Below, piece by piece: positions 10,660 through 19,029 of a stretch of 34,388 nucleotides of DNA (position 1 is the first letter of the stretch; every line of letters starts with the position of its first letter). The DNA is from Pseudomonadota bacterium (lineage in GTDB: Bacteria; Pseudomonadota; Alphaproteobacteria; Micropepsales; Micropepsaceae), in assembly GCA_029778105.1 (NCBI GenBank), contig JAKOQZ010000133.1, positions 1 to 34,388 on the forward strand, written 5' to 3'. A program made the translations under genes and the position numbers. The notes under the pieces are model-generated. The model had not been told where the DNA came from. It did not search any database and worked only from the letters and a program-made list of their open reading frames with translations.

Positions 10660-11447
10660 GCCAGCAGGTCATCAGCACGCGTCTCGCCTTCCGGCGGCAG
10701 GTCGACGTCGTGGGCGCGCTCATCCTGCGCGATCTGCATACCCGCTTCGACCGGGCCGCGATGTATCTCATCGCTGTGTGCTGGCCGCTCGCCCACATCG
10801 CGATCGTCGTGACCATCTACCGCATCGTCGGCGCCCGCGTCTGGCTCGGCACAGATCCGATCCTTTTCTTCGCGCTGGGCGTGCTGCCCTTCATCCTCTT
10901 CACCTATCCCTGCCGCTGGGTGGCGCAGGCCATTCCCGACAACCGCATCCTGCTGCAGATCCCGCGCGTCCAGATCATCGATCTGCTGGTCGCGCGCGTC
11001 GTTCTGGAATGCGTGACGGCGTTCGCGGTGACGTTCGTGTGCATCGGCGTGCTGATCCTGATGGGCTCCACGTTCCAGCCCTACGACCCGCTCGATCTCA
11101 TCGGCGCGCTGGGCGCATCGCTCCTGCTGGGCGTCGGAACCGGGCTCGCGGCGGCGGTCTTTGTCGGCATCCGGCAGCGCGCGATGATCGTGATCCTGCT
11201 CTTCAACATCCTGCTGTATTCGCTGTCGGGGCTGATTTTCCTGCCCGGAAATCTGCCGGCCGAAATCCGTGACGCTTTGTCCTGGAACCCGCTGATGCAC
11301 GGGGTCGAATGGGCGCGCGAGGCCTATTACGGCGACTATCACTCGGTCGTCCTCAACAAGGGCTATCTGATCTCGATGGGTGTGGGTCTGCTGCTGTTCG
11401 GCCTGGTCGCCGAGCGCATGCTTCGCGGCCGCATCCTGCGCAGCTAG
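10656..11447 (+). CDS. kpsM: ABC-2 type polysaccharide exporter permease, KpsM-like
   Basis: A 263-residue integral membrane protein with about six hydrophobic segments, the size and pattern of KpsM/Wzm permeases. It should form the inner-membrane channel that moves lipid-linked polysaccharide out of the cytoplasm. The N-terminus (ALILRDLHTRF) and the C-terminal segment with SWNPLMHGVEWAREAYY are typical of capsule exporter permeases. It starts at GTG 10656, overlapping the previous stop by 4 nt, so it is coupled to the hddC-gmhB fusion. Its stop overlaps the convergent rmlD stop within a CTAG. The matching ATPase gene lies about 9 kb away on the other strand, an unusual split. Confidence 0.88.
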   Translation: MSQQVISTRLAFRRQVDVVGALILRDLHTRFDRAAMYLIAVCWPLAHIAIVVTIYRIVGARVWLGTDPILFFALGVLPFILFTYPCRWVAQAIPDNRILLQIPRVQIIDLLVARVVLECVTAFAVTFVCIGVLILMGSTFQPYDPLDLIGALGASLLLGVGTGLAAAVFVGIRQRAMIVILLFNILLYSLSGLIFLPGNLPAEIRDALSWNPLMHGVEWAREAYYGDYHSVVLNKGYLISMGVGLLLFGLVAERMLRGRILRS

Positions 11448-12325
11448 GCGGTCAGACGCGCGACGGTCTCGCTCAAAGAGGCCCGCCATCCCGGCACCTC
11501 GATGCCATAGACCGCTTTCAGCTTCGCGCCATCCAGACGCGAATTGGCGGGTCGCCGCGCCGGCGTCGGATACTGCGACGCCGGGATAGGCCGCGCCACG
11601 CAGTGCGGTCGACCTGCGGCCGCCAGCCGGTCGAACGTCGCCTGCGCTAACGCGCACCATGTCGCGTCGTCACCGCCGGCGAGGTGAAACACACCCTGCA
11701 GCGCCGGATCTTGCGGCGCCGACACCAGACGCCGCGCCGCAGCGACAAGCGCATCTGCGATATCGAGCGCCGAGGTCGGACGGCCCTGCTGATCCGCCAC
11801 GACGGAAACTTCGCTTCGGCTCGCCGCCAGACCCACCATCGTCTTCACGAAATTGCGCCCGAACGGCGAATAGACCCACGCCGTGCGAAACACGGCCGCG
11901 CGCCCTCCCGCCGACAGAACGGCCTCTTCTCCCGCCAGCTTGCTCGCCCCGTAGACGCCGAGGGGCGCGGTCGGGTCGTCCTCGCGATAGGGCCGGTCCA
12001 GCGCCCCGTCGAACACATAGTCCGTCGAAAGATGCAAAAGCGGCACGCCCATCTCACGCGCCGCCGCAGCGACCGCACCCGCCCCTGCCGCGTTGACGGA
12101 AAAGGCCGTGGCCGCATCCCCTTCAGCCTGATCGACCGCCGTATAGGCGGCGGCGCTGACGATCGCATCTGCCTCCGCCGCCCGCAGCGCCGGCAAGACG
12201 CTGTCTGGACGCATCAGATCCAGCCCGGGCCGCCCGACGGCGATCACGTCCACGCCGGCCGGCGGGCCACGCTCGGCCAGAGCCAGCGCCACCTGCCCCG
12301 CCGTGCCGGTGACGGCGATCCTCAT
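11444..12325 (-). CDS. rmlD: dTDP-4-dehydrorhamnose reductase
   Basis: This NAD(P)H-dependent reductase completes dTDP-L-rhamnose. The 293 residues match family length. The N-terminal dinucleotide-binding motif is VTGTAGQVA. The segments [19 protein letters not shown] and YGASKLAGE (catalytic Tyr and Lys) follow, and the C-terminus has [12 protein letters not shown], a family hallmark. It is the last gene of the minus-strand run methyltransferase-rmlC-rmlB-rmlD. Its ATG overlaps the rmlB stop by 4 nt, and its own stop overlaps the convergent kpsM stop. Confidence 0.96.
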   Translation of the reverse strand: MRIAVTGTAGQVALALAERGPPAGVDVIAVGRPGLDLMRPDSVLPALRAAEADAIVSAAAYTAVDQAEGDAATAFSVNAAGAGAVAAAAREMGVPLLHLSTDYVFDGALDRPYREDDPTAPLGVYGASKLAGEEAVLSAGGRAAVFRTAWVYSPFGRNFVKTMVGLAASRSEVSVVADQQGRPTSALDIADALVAAARRLVSAPQDPALQGVFHLAGGDDATWCALAQATFDRLAAAGRPHCVARPIPASQYPTPARRPANSRLDGAKLKAVYGIEVPGWRASLSETVARLTA

Positions 12326-13368
12326 TCGATGAGACCCAGCCGTTCGCCGTCATAGACGCGCTCGCGCAGGGGCCGCCACCACCATTCATTGTCCAGATAC
12401 CAGCGCACCGTCTTCACGATCCCCGTGTCGAACGTTTCGGAGGCCCGCCACCCCAGCTCGCGCTCCAACCGGCTGGCATCGATCGCATAGCGGGCGTCGT
12501 GGCCTGGACGGTCGGCGACGAAGCGGATCAGTCGCGCGTGCGGGGCGCGGTCGGGCAGAAAGCCGTCCAGCGCCGCGCAGATCGCCCGCACTACGTCAAT
12601 GTTGCGCCGCTCGTTTCGTCCGCCGACATTGTAGCGGCGTCCGGTCCTGCCCTCGGTCACGATCAGCTTGAGCGCGCGCGCGTGGTCTTCCACATGCAGC
12701 CAGTCGCGCACATTCTCGCCCGTGCCGTAGACCGGAATCGGCTTGCCGTGCAGCGCGTTCAGGATCGCGAGCGGGATCAGCTTTTCGGGGAAGTGAAACG
12801 GCCCGTAATTGTTCGAGCAATTCGACATCACCACCGGCAGGCCGTAAGTGCGTTCCCACGCCATCGCCAGATGATCCGAGCCCGCCTTCGACGCCGAATA
12901 GGGCGAGGAGGGATCGTAGACAGTCTCCTCGTGGAACAGCCCTTCGGCCCCCAGCGACCCATACACTTCGTCGGTCGAGACATGCAGCAGGCGGAACGCC
13001 GCCTTCGCCGCGCCCTCAAGTCCCGACCAATAGCTGCGCGCCGCCTCCAGCACCGTGAACGTGCCGATCAGGTTGGTCGAAATGAAGTTCGCCGCGCCGT
13101 TGATCGACCGGTCGACATGGGTCTCGGCCGCCAGATGCATCACATGCGTCGGCCTGAACGCGCCGAAAGCCGCATCCAGCGCGGCGCGGTCGCGAATGTC
13201 CGCCTTGAGGAAGCTGTAGTTCGGCCGGTTGGCGATCGCCGTCAGCGATGCGGGATTGCCGGCATAGGTCAGCATATCCAGGTTCAGCACCTCGGCGCCT
13301 TCGCCCGCCAGCAGGCGGCACACCGCAGACCCGATAAACCCGGCGCCGCCCGTTACGAGAAATCGCAT
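12322..13368 (-). CDS. rmlB: dTDP-glucose 4,6-dehydratase
   Basis: It converts dTDP-glucose to dTDP-4-keto-6-deoxyglucose. The 348 residues carry GGAGFIG at 7-13, STDEVYG, YSASKAG with the catalytic Tyr/Lys, and [15 protein letters not shown], all diagnostic of RmlB. The frame is open well upstream (to 13689), but that extension lies inside rmlC and is not homologous. The ATG at 13368, leading directly into [13 protein letters not shown], is the real start, 8 bp after the rmlC stop. It is coupled to rmlD by a 4 nt overlap. Confidence 0.96.
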   Translation of the reverse strand: MRFLVTGGAGFIGSAVCRLLAGEGAEVLNLDMLTYAGNPASLTAIANRPNYSFLKADIRDRAALDAAFGAFRPTHVMHLAAETHVDRSINGAANFISTNLIGTFTVLEAARSYWSGLEGAAKAAFRLLHVSTDEVYGSLGAEGLFHEETVYDPSSPYSASKAGSDHLAMAWERTYGLPVVMSNCSNNYGPFHFPEKLIPLAILNALHGKPIPVYGTGENVRDWLHVEDHARALKLIVTEGRTGRRYNVGGRNERRNIDVVRAICAALDGFLPDRAPHARLIRFVADRPGHDARYAIDASRLERELGWRASETFDTGIVKTVRWYLDNEWWWRPLRERVYDGERLGLIE

Positions 13369-13376
13369 GTCGTCAC

Positions 13377-13931
13377 CTACGCGAAGAGCGGCGGCAGATC
13401 GCGAAGCCGCGGCAGCGCCTTGTCCTTGTCGGAAAGCACTGCGCTGCCCGCCGCGACGGGCCAGTCGACGGCCAGATCCTCGTCCTGCCAGAACACGCCG
13501 CCATCTTCGGCCGGCGCGTAATAGTCGGTCACCTTGTAGGCGATCTCGGTGTCGGCCTGCAGCGTGCAGAACCCGTGCGCAAAGCCGCCGGGCACATAGA
13601 TCTGGTTCCAGCCCTCGGCGGAAATCTCCGCCCCCACCCAGCGCCCATAGCTTGGCGACGACCGCCGCAGATCGACCGCCACGTCCCATATGCGGCCCCG
13701 CACCACGCGCACCAGCTTCGCCTGCACCCGGGGCGCCCGCTGGAAATGCAGCCCGCGCACCGTGCCCGCCAGCGCCGAATACGAATGATTGTCCTGAACG
13801 AACACGTCCGGAATGCCCGCCTCCGCGAAGGCGCGCGCCGAATAGGTTTCCGAAAAGAACCCGCGCGCGTCGCCGAACTTCTTCGGCCGCACGATCTTCA
13901 CATCGGGAATCGCCAGAGTCTCGATGTCCAT
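13377..13931 (-). CDS. rmlC: dTDP-4-dehydrorhamnose 3,5-epimerase
   Basis: This cupin enzyme epimerises C3 and C5 of the 4-keto intermediate. With the ATG at 13931 it has 184 residues, the usual RmlC size. Visible hallmarks are [29 protein letters not shown] with the catalytic His, [11 protein letters not shown] and [15 protein letters not shown] one codon upstream (13934) is possible. The ATG forms a TGATG junction with the stop of the preceding methyltransferase gene and is preferred. Confidence 0.95.
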   Translation of the reverse strand: MDIETLAIPDVKIVRPKKFGDARGFFSETYSARAFAEAGIPDVFVQDNHSYSALAGTVRGLHFQRAPRVQAKLVRVVRGRIWDVAVDLRRSSPSYGRWVGAEISAEGWNQIYVPGGFAHGFCTLQADTEIAYKVTDYYAPAEDGGVFWQDEDLAVDWPVAAGSAVLSDKDKALPRLRDLPPLFA

Positions 13932-14902
13932 CACGCGTCCGCCTTCGGCTTTCTCAGCGCTGCGGAATGAAACGAGGTCAGCAGCTCGTCGTCGTCATAG
14001 CCCTTCAGCTCGGCGCGCACCTTATCGGTCAGATAGAGCCGCAGATCGCTCTTGATGTGATAGCCGCTGTGCAGGATTTCGAACCCTGCCTCCTGCGCAT
14101 AGGCCAGAAAGTCGCGGACACGCAGGCGGTTCAGATCGTCCGACATCTGCTTGTGGAACAGCGCCGGATCGGCGGCGAGCTCCTTCGCGCGGGCCGGGGT
14201 GATCGTGTGCTCGGGCGGATTGGCGGTCGAATAGAGCGCGGGATCGGCCAGAACCCGTCTCAGCATCTCGATGTGCTGCGCCTGCGTCAGCCGCAGATGC
14301 GCCCAGGGAAAATAGAACGGGATGCCGATATCGTGGCCGCCCATCTCCAGGCTGGTGAACGGGTTCCAGTGGATATAGGCCGCGCCGCCGGGCGCCATGG
14401 TGCGGAACATCTCCTTCAGCACGCCCCGCGCATCCGGCACGTGCTCGAACACCGCGTTCGAGAACATCACGTCGAACATGTCGTCGCGGAAATACATCGC
14501 CGACGCGCTCATCTGCAGCATGGTGACGCGCGAGAACATGGCGTCGTCGAACAGGATATCCTGCGACGCGAAATGCACTCGCCCCTCGTCGAGCCCGCGC
14601 ACATCCACGCCATAAATCTCCCGCGCCGCACGCCAGAACGCCACATGGTCGGGGCGGGCCGCATATTCTTCAGGGCTCGCGATATCGATCCCGAACGCGC
14701 GCTTGGCGCCATCCCGCAGCGTCAGGCAGGTCGTCAGGCCGCCATGCGGCAGCTGGAATCCCGCGCCCACCTCAAGGACGGTCTTGCCCTTGAAGCCGCC
14801 GCACCAGCGGTCGACGCCTTCCTTCATGATGCGGAACATCTGCTCGGTGTTCCGGACATAGTCGGCGACGTCCGACTGATAATCGAAAAGCGGCTTCTCC
14901 AT
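13931..14902 (-). CDS. Class I SAM-dependent methyltransferase
   Basis: A 323-residue cytosolic protein with SAM-binding motif I, LEVGAGF, at 43-49, and [15 protein letters not shown] with [11 protein letters not shown], the core of the Methyltransf_11 type. It heads the rmlC-rmlB-rmlD operon, so it probably methylates a sugar of the polysaccharide, possibly rhamnose; the acceptor is inference. A longer form from GTG 14980 is open. The ATG at 14902 ([16 protein letters not shown]) is preferred because homologous sequence appears to begin there and AAGG lies a few bases upstream. Confidence 0.82.
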   Translation of the reverse strand: MEKPLFDYQSDVADYVRNTEQMFRIMKEGVDRWCGGFKGKTVLEVGAGFQLPHGGLTTCLTLRDGAKRAFGIDIASPEEYAARPDHVAFWRAAREIYGVDVRGLDEGRVHFASQDILFDDAMFSRVTMLQMSASAMYFRDDMFDVMFSNAVFEHVPDARGVLKEMFRTMAPGGAAYIHWNPFTSLEMGGHDIGIPFYFPWAHLRLTQAQHIEMLRRVLADPALYSTANPPEHTITPARAKELAADPALFHKQMSDDLNRLRVRDFLAYAQEAGFEILHSGYHIKSDLRLYLTDKVRAELKGYDDDELLTSFHSAALRKPKADA

Positions 14903-14998
14903 CGGGCCTTGCTGTCCTGAACCGCCACGAATCGCGGACGTTTCAGTGTGGGCAAGACGCACGCTCTTGCCAATCGCCACCGTCCCGCTTCGGCACGG

Positions 14999-15010
14999 CT
15001 TAACGTTAAG
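14999..15010. promoter_or_regulatory. 12 bp perfect palindrome, possible operator
   Basis: CTTAACGTTAAG reads the same on both strands. Its centre lies about 135 bp upstream of the start expected from the sigma-54-type promoter, a usual distance for an enhancer protein. The binding protein is unknown. The TTAA halves are 2 bp apart, not 7, so it is not a standard CtrA box. Confidence 0.35.
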
Positions 15011-15033
15011 GCGATGCTGCGGGACAGCCCGTT

Positions 15034-15048
15034 CCGGCGCAGCGCCGG
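15034..15048. promoter_or_regulatory. 15 bp inverted repeat, possible activator site
   Basis: CCGGCGC and GCGCCGG flank a single central A. Its centre is about 100 bp upstream of the expected start of the secreted-protein transcript. As a G+C-rich repeat in G+C-rich DNA it could be chance, but its position beside a -24/-12 promoter favours a role. Confidence 0.35.
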
Positions 15049-15113
15049 CGCAGCGACACCCCGCTAACCATCGTCATCCGCAGTTCCGCACAGATCGGCT
15101 GTCGCATTGCGGC

Positions 15114-15128
15114 TGGCACGCCGGTTGC
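15114..15128 (+). promoter_or_regulatory. Sigma-54 (RpoN) type -24/-12 promoter
   Basis: TGGCACG (15114-15120), four bases, then TTGC (15125-15128). The GG and GC are separated by exactly 10 nt, as in the consensus TGGCAC-N5-TTGC. Transcription would begin near 15140, leaving a leader of about 66 nt before the ATG at 15206. The match, spacing and intergenic position are all right. It implies control by an NtrC-type activator. Confidence 0.72.
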
Positions 15129-15205
15129 GACCGATGCCGCCGAGGGCCGAGCGCCCCGGGGATCAAAGATCCTTCAGCATGCAAGATTGAACCGGGAGCA
15201 ACACA

Positions 15206-15877
15206 ATGAACATCCGTAAGGCCATCCTCGGCGTCGCAGCCGCGGCCGCCCTCCTGTCGACGGGCAGCGCCTATGCCGGCGCGCTTGGGCCGGGCAACCA
15301 CCTCAACGACCTGCGCAACGGCTGGCAGATCAACTGGGCGACGGTCTATTCGCACCTCAATGCCACGGGCTGGATCATCGGCGGCGACTTCCGCGCCAAC
15401 TCCACCGCCATCGGCAACAACTTCACCGCCTCGACCGAAGGCTCGACCTTCCTGCAGAACCAGCAGATGCAGCTGGCCGACGTGGGCGCCTCGCTCAAGG
15501 TCGACGTGCACAAGGTCAAGGGCGATGTGGACATCAGCGCTGTGGGCGTCTGCAACAACGCCGGCCTCACCACTGCGGGCGGTTACGGCTCGGTCTATAA
15601 CGACCAGCGCTGCGGCACGGTCGATCCGTTCGCGGTCGCCGATGTGAAGCTCGGCTTCGTCGGCGGCGACACCACGATCGCGGCGACCGCGATCGCGAAC
15701 AACCTGTCGATGGACGTGACCAACGGCGCCGCCGTGCTGAACCAGAAGCAGCAGGTCAACGTCGCCGGCACCTACGCCCGCGTCACCGCCGACATCGGCG
15801 CGACGGTCGGCAATGTCGACGTGTCGGCCACGGCGGTCGGCAACAACATCACGATCAACCAGCGCTTCACGCCGTAA
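15206..15877 (+). CDS. Secreted protein with about 48-residue tandem repeats, function unknown
   Basis: A 223-residue exported protein. A signal peptide (charged MNIRK, an Ala-rich core, then SAYA) predicts cleavage after A24. The mature part has the unit [T/V]xxSATAxGNNxxx repeated, with Asn-Asn pairs at 71-72, 117-118, 165-166 and 213-214, a period of 46, 48 and 48 residues. Each unit ends with a Gly-Asp/Asn before the next. Two cysteines (C116, C136) could form a disulfide. The Asn/Thr/Val/Ala composition suggests a beta-rich repeat fold, as in surface fibres or adhesins; a link to holdfast or curli-like proteins is speculation. GGGAG upstream of the ATG is a fair ribosome site. It stands alone, with a sigma-54-type promoter in front and a strong terminator behind. 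I do not recognise the family. Confidence 0.8.
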   Translation: MNIRKAILGVAAAAALLSTGSAYAGALGPGNHLNDLRNGWQINWATVYSHLNATGWIIGGDFRANSTAIGNNFTASTEGSTFLQNQQMQLADVGASLKVDVHKVKGDVDISAVGVCNNAGLTTAGGYGSVYNDQRCGTVDPFAVADVKLGFVGGDTTIAATAIANNLSMDVTNGAAVLNQKQQVNVAGTYARVTADIGATVGNVDVSATAVGNNITINQRFTP

Positions 15878-15898
15878 GGCTGAAACGTCGTTCGATCG

Positions 15899-15931
15899 AA
15901 AGCGGCCGGCGGGAAACTGCCGGCCGCTTTT
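15899..15931. terminator. Strong hairpin terminator, probably bidirectional
   Basis: AGCGGCCGGC (15901-15910) and GCCGGCCGCT (15919-15928) form a perfect 10 bp stem around an 8 nt loop, followed by TTTT on the plus strand. It ends the secreted-repeat-protein transcript. It sits between convergent genes, directly against the stop of the minus-strand reductase gene, so it may serve both, although the minus-strand T run is short. Confidence 0.85.
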
Positions 15932-16852
15932 CTATGTCTGCCCGCGATACCAGTCCCAGGTCTCCTGCAGTCCCTGCTCGATGGGATAGCGGCAGGCGAA
16001 GCCGGTCGAAGCCAGCCGCGTCAGGTCGTAAGCCCGGTAGGCCTGGCCGTTAGGCTTGCTCGCGTCCCAGACCACACGGTCGCCGAGGCCGGTGATGCGG
16101 CCCAGCGCCTCGACGATCTGGCGGATGCTCCAGACCGACCCCGACCCCATATTCACCACGCCCTCAAGCTCGCGCATCACCGTCAGCGCAACGCGCGCGG
16201 CGTCCTTCACATACATGAAGTCGCGCTGGGCCGAGCCGTCGCCCCAGACCGAAACCTTGCCGCCATCCAGCTCGGCGCTGCGGAACTTGGCGATCAGCGA
16301 GGGCACGACATGCCCGCCCTCGATATCGAACTTGTCGCGCGGACCGAACAGATTGCACGACGCGATATAGGCCCAGCGGGTGCCGTAGCTTTCCTGATAG
16401 GCCTCCAGCATCGCCAGCATCGCGCGCTTGGCGTGCGCATAACCGCTTTCCGAAGGGTGGGGCCGGCCATCGAACACCGTCGCCTCGCGCAGCGGCAGCG
16501 AAGCCGGCGGAAACGGATAGATCGCGCCCGTGCCCATCACGGTGATCTTCTTCACGCCGGCGCGGTGCGCGGCGTCCACTACCGCCGTGTTGATCAGGTT
16601 GTTGTCGTAGAACGACAGCCCCTGGTTCTTCATGTTGCCCATGATGCCATAGACGCGCGCGGCGGCATGGAACACGTAGTCGGGCTTGAGCGCTGCGAAA
16701 TAGCGCCGCGTGGCCGGCACGTCCGAAAGGTCGCATTCCTCACGCCCCACCGGCACGACGTCTTCGAAGCCTTCCGCCGCCAGCAGTTCGACCAGCGCCG
16801 ATCCGACCAGCCCCCTGCCGCCGGTGACGGCGATGCGTGCGCCCTTCTCCAT
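15932..16852 (-). CDS. GDP-fucose-synthase-like reductase lacking the epimerase cysteine
   Basis: A 306-residue short-chain dehydrogenase of the Fcl/WcaG type. It shows GGRGLVG at 11-17, YGIMGNM, Tyr138 and Lys142 in YAHAK, NLFGPRDKF and GGHVVPSL with His181. These align with E. coli Fcl Tyr136, Lys140 and His179. The Fcl cysteine 109 (SSCIYP), needed for epimerisation, is Ala110 here (TGAIYP). The protein may therefore only reduce the 4-keto group without C3/C5 epimerisation, giving GDP-6-deoxy-D-manno-heptose, as described for DmhB/DdahC-type enzymes. Its ATG overlaps the dehydratase stop by 1 nt, so the two act in sequence. The fold is certain; the heptose substrate is inferred from the neighbouring heptose kinase. 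Confidence 0.85.
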   Translation of the reverse strand: MEKGARIAVTGGRGLVGSALVELLAAEGFEDVVPVGREECDLSDVPATRRYFAALKPDYVFHAAARVYGIMGNMKNQGLSFYDNNLINTAVVDAAHRAGVKKITVMGTGAIYPFPPASLPLREATVFDGRPHPSESGYAHAKRAMLAMLEAYQESYGTRWAYIASCNLFGPRDKFDIEGGHVVPSLIAKFRSAELDGGKVSVWGDGSAQRDFMYVKDAARVALTVMRELEGVVNMGSGSVWSIRQIVEALGRITGLGDRVVWDASKPNGQAYRAYDLTRLASTGFACRYPIEQGLQETWDWYRGQT

Positions 16853-17862
16853 CAGCGCGACAGGAACGACTGCTTGGAGTCGATCCGCTCGCGCCAGTAC
16901 TGCAGCAGATCGCGCATCGTCGTCTCGAACGGAATTTCGGGCGCCCACCCGGTATGCGCGCGGAACTTGCGCGTATCGGGCACCTGCAGATCGGCGTCGA
17001 TAGGCCGCAGCCGTTCCGGGTCGATCTCCACCTCGATATCCTTGCAGGTCGAATACGAGATCAGCGTCTCCAGCATGCCCCGCACCGACAGCGTGAAATC
17101 GCCGCCGATATTGTAATAGGCGCCGGGCGTCGGGTTCACCGTCACCAGCATGTAATAGGCCCGAACCGCGTCGCGCACGTCGGCCCATGTGCGCAGGCTG
17201 TCGAGATTGCCGACCTTCACCTTCGGCGGCAGCTTGTTCTGCTCGATCATCGCGATCTGCTTGGCGAAGGTCGATTCCGCGAACACGTCGCCCCGGCGCG
17301 GGCCGGTATGGGTGAACATGCGCGTCGTCATCACCGTCATGCCATAGGCTTCGGCGTAATAGCGCCCGATCAGATCGGTCCCGACCTTCGAGATGGCGTA
17401 GGGCGAGGCGGGGTGGAACGTGCATTCCTCGTCGATCGGCAACTTCTCCTTCGGCACGCGGCCGAAAACTTCCGATGAGGCGCAGACATGGATCACCGCG
17501 TCCTTGGCATGCGCTCTCAGCGCGCCCAGCAGCCGCTCCGTCCCCTGGACGTTGGTGTCGAGCGTATCCAGCGGCGCCGTGAACGAGGTCTGCGGATAGG
17601 ATTGCGCCGCGAGGTGGAACACGTAATCCGGCTTCGCCGCCGTCACCGCATTCTGCAACGACATCGTGTCGCGCAGATCGGCATAGACCAGCTTCACGCG
17701 GTCGCCGCGATTGATGCGGTCGAGATGGGCCGAGATGTTGTCCAGCGGGCTGCGCCAGCGCAGCATCCCCCAGATCTCCCAGTCCGTATGCTCCAGCAGA
17801 AAATCCAGAAGATGCGAGCCCACCATGCCGGTGATGCCCGTGATGAGCGCGCGTTTGGCCAT
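16852..17862 (-). CDS. GDP-sugar 4,6-dehydratase, probably acting on GDP-heptose (DmhA/WcbK-like)
   Basis: A 336-residue enzyme of the GDP-mannose 4,6-dehydratase group with the NAD(P) motif GITGMVG at 9-15 and catalytic residues S130, E131, Y155 and K159 (ASSEVFG, YAISK). It also has the GDP-mannose dehydratase features HTGPRRGDVFAE and LRTWADVRD. It is clearly different from the orthodox Gmd at 26132-27202. Lying 32 bp downstream of the heptose kinase gene and overlapping the reductase gene, it probably dehydrates GDP-D-glycero-alpha-D-manno-heptose, as the Campylobacter, Yersinia and Burkholderia enzymes of 6-deoxyheptose synthesis do. GDP-mannose as substrate is the main alternative. Confidence 0.82.
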   Translation of the reverse strand: MAKRALITGITGMVGSHLLDFLLEHTDWEIWGMLRWRSPLDNISAHLDRINRGDRVKLVYADLRDTMSLQNAVTAAKPDYVFHLAAQSYPQTSFTAPLDTLDTNVQGTERLLGALRAHAKDAVIHVCASSEVFGRVPKEKLPIDEECTFHPASPYAISKVGTDLIGRYYAEAYGMTVMTTRMFTHTGPRRGDVFAESTFAKQIAMIEQNKLPPKVKVGNLDSLRTWADVRDAVRAYYMLVTVNPTPGAYYNIGGDFTLSVRGMLETLISYSTCKDIEVEIDPERLRPIDADLQVPDTRKFRAHTGWAPEIPFETTMRDLLQYWRERIDSKQSFLSR

Positions 17863-17894
17863 GAGGGTCCTTTAATGCGATTCGCGGCGCGATC

Positions 17895-18887
17895 TCATGC
17901 GTTGAGGATCTGCGCGCCGTCGTCCGTTGCCTCGATCTTCACGAAATTCTTCGCGCCGAAGGTCTCGCGCAGGCGCGCCTGCGCCTCCGGGGGGGCCAGA
18001 AACAGGAAGAATCCGCCGCCCCCGGCGCCGCATAGCTTCCCGCCATACGCGCCGGCCTTCATGCCGGTCTCGTAGATCGCGTCGATATGATCGTTGCTGA
18101 CCGCCGACGAAAGCTTGCGCTTGGTCTGCCAGCCGTCGCTCAGCAGCGCGCCGAAATCCTTCAGCATCGAACAGGCGTCCGTCCGCTCCAGGATCGCCGC
18201 GCCCTCATGGCAGAGGTCGACCAGGTGCTTCAGCTCGGTCTGCACCTTCTTCTCGGCGGTGTTCTTCATCTGCTCTTTCAGCGTATCCGACGCGGAACGC
18301 TGGACGCCGGTGAACACAAGGCACAGCGCCGCGTTCAATCCGTCGCGCGCCGGCGTCGTCATGCGCACCGGCCGGATAGAGAAATCGTCGCCGTGAAAGG
18401 AATAGAGGTTCAGCCCGCCGAACGCCGCATGGGTCTGGTCCTGCACGCCGACATTCTCGCCCAGCACATCCAGCTCCAGCCGCACCGCCTCCTTGAGCAG
18501 GTCGTATTTCGTGATCCGCCGCCCCTGCAGATGCGCCACCAGCTTCACGAACCCCACGGTGAACGACGACGAGGACCCAAGCCCCGAATTGCCCGGCAGG
18601 TCCGAGATGATGGCGACGTTCAGCGGGTCGTCGAACCCCGCCTCCATCAGCGCCGCGCGGATCGCGTTGTGCTTGATCTCGCTCACCTCATCGACGGTCT
18701 CGACCATGCGATAGGTGATGCGGAACCGGCTCTCGGCATACCCGACCATCGGCAGCGCGACGGTATAGATGAACTTGTTGATCGCCGTCCCCAGCACCGC
18801 GCCCTGATACTGGCTGAAATATTGCGGGTAATCGGTGCCACCGCCGAAGAAACTGACGCGCAACGGGGTCTTGGCGATGGTCAGCAT
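17895..18887 (-). CDS. hddA: D-glycero-D-manno-heptose 7-phosphate kinase (GHMP family)
   Basis: A 330-residue GHMP-fold sugar kinase. The N-terminus TPLRVSFFGGGTDYPQYF (GGGTD at 15-19) is typical of HddA/WcbL, which phosphorylate heptose-7-phosphate at C1. The ATP loop GLGSSSS lies at 102-108, VGVQDQTHAAFGG carries the catalytic Asp region, and GAYGGKLCGAGGGGFF is the C-terminal GHMP motif. Fucokinase-type kinases share this fold, but the length and the GDP-heptose-type neighbours favour heptose. It is the first gene of a three-gene minus-strand operon with the dehydratase and reductase. Its product would feed the phosphatase half of the fusion at 9481-10659. Confidence 0.86.
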   Translation of the reverse strand: MLTIAKTPLRVSFFGGGTDYPQYFSQYQGAVLGTAINKFIYTVALPMVGYAESRFRITYRMVETVDEVSEIKHNAIRAALMEAGFDDPLNVAIISDLPGNSGLGSSSSFTVGFVKLVAHLQGRRITKYDLLKEAVRLELDVLGENVGVQDQTHAAFGGLNLYSFHGDDFSIRPVRMTTPARDGLNAALCLVFTGVQRSASDTLKEQMKNTAEKKVQTELKHLVDLCHEGAAILERTDACSMLKDFGALLSDGWQTKRKLSSAVSNDHIDAIYETGMKAGAYGGKLCGAGGGGFFLFLAPPEAQARLRETFGAKNFVKIEATDDGAQILNA

Positions 18888-19029
18888 GAGGTCGGCATGG
18901 CGGCTGTGCGAAGGCCCTCTGGCAAGACGTGCGGCATGCAGCTAGCCCCCCGACTCGCACCGCGTCAATTGCTGGCGCTAGTCTCGATGCGGAGCCGTCG
19001 CGCGATTCGCAGCACGGCGGGGAGCCGCG
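18888..19029. promoter_or_regulatory. Divergent promoter region between hddA and a GT2 gene
   Basis: These 142 bp lie between divergent starts and should hold the promoters for the heptose operon and for the glycosyltransferase. GGGGAG lies just upstream of the ATG at 19030 as a ribosome site. No convincing promoter hexamers were seen. Confidence 0.4.

Larger units (their letters stand above)
14903..15205. other. 303 bp divergent intergenic region with three inverted repeats and a sigma-54-type promoter
   Basis: This is the longest gene-free stretch in the window. It separates the divergent methyltransferase and secreted-repeat-protein genes. It holds the palindrome CTTAACGTTAAG (14999-15010), CCGGCGC-A-GCGCCGG (15034-15048), a -24/-12 promoter (15114-15128) and a small hairpin GGATC-AAA-GATCC (15160-15172) in the expected 5' leader. 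Gene starts could extend to 14980 on the minus strand if the GTG start is used. No small ORF with coding character was seen. Confidence 0.7.

Noticed and set aside
13369-13689. N-terminal extension of rmlB
   Set aside because: It overlaps rmlC in another frame. RmlB similarity begins at the ATG at 13368.
14999-15010. CtrA binding site at CTTAACGTTAAG
   Set aside because: CtrA boxes have TTAA halves 7 bp apart; here they are 2 bp apart.
15380-15877. Repeats at 15380-15877 as a CRISPR or DNA repeat
   Set aside because: The periodicity is at protein level inside a coding frame, with diverged DNA; there are no identical direct repeats with spacers.
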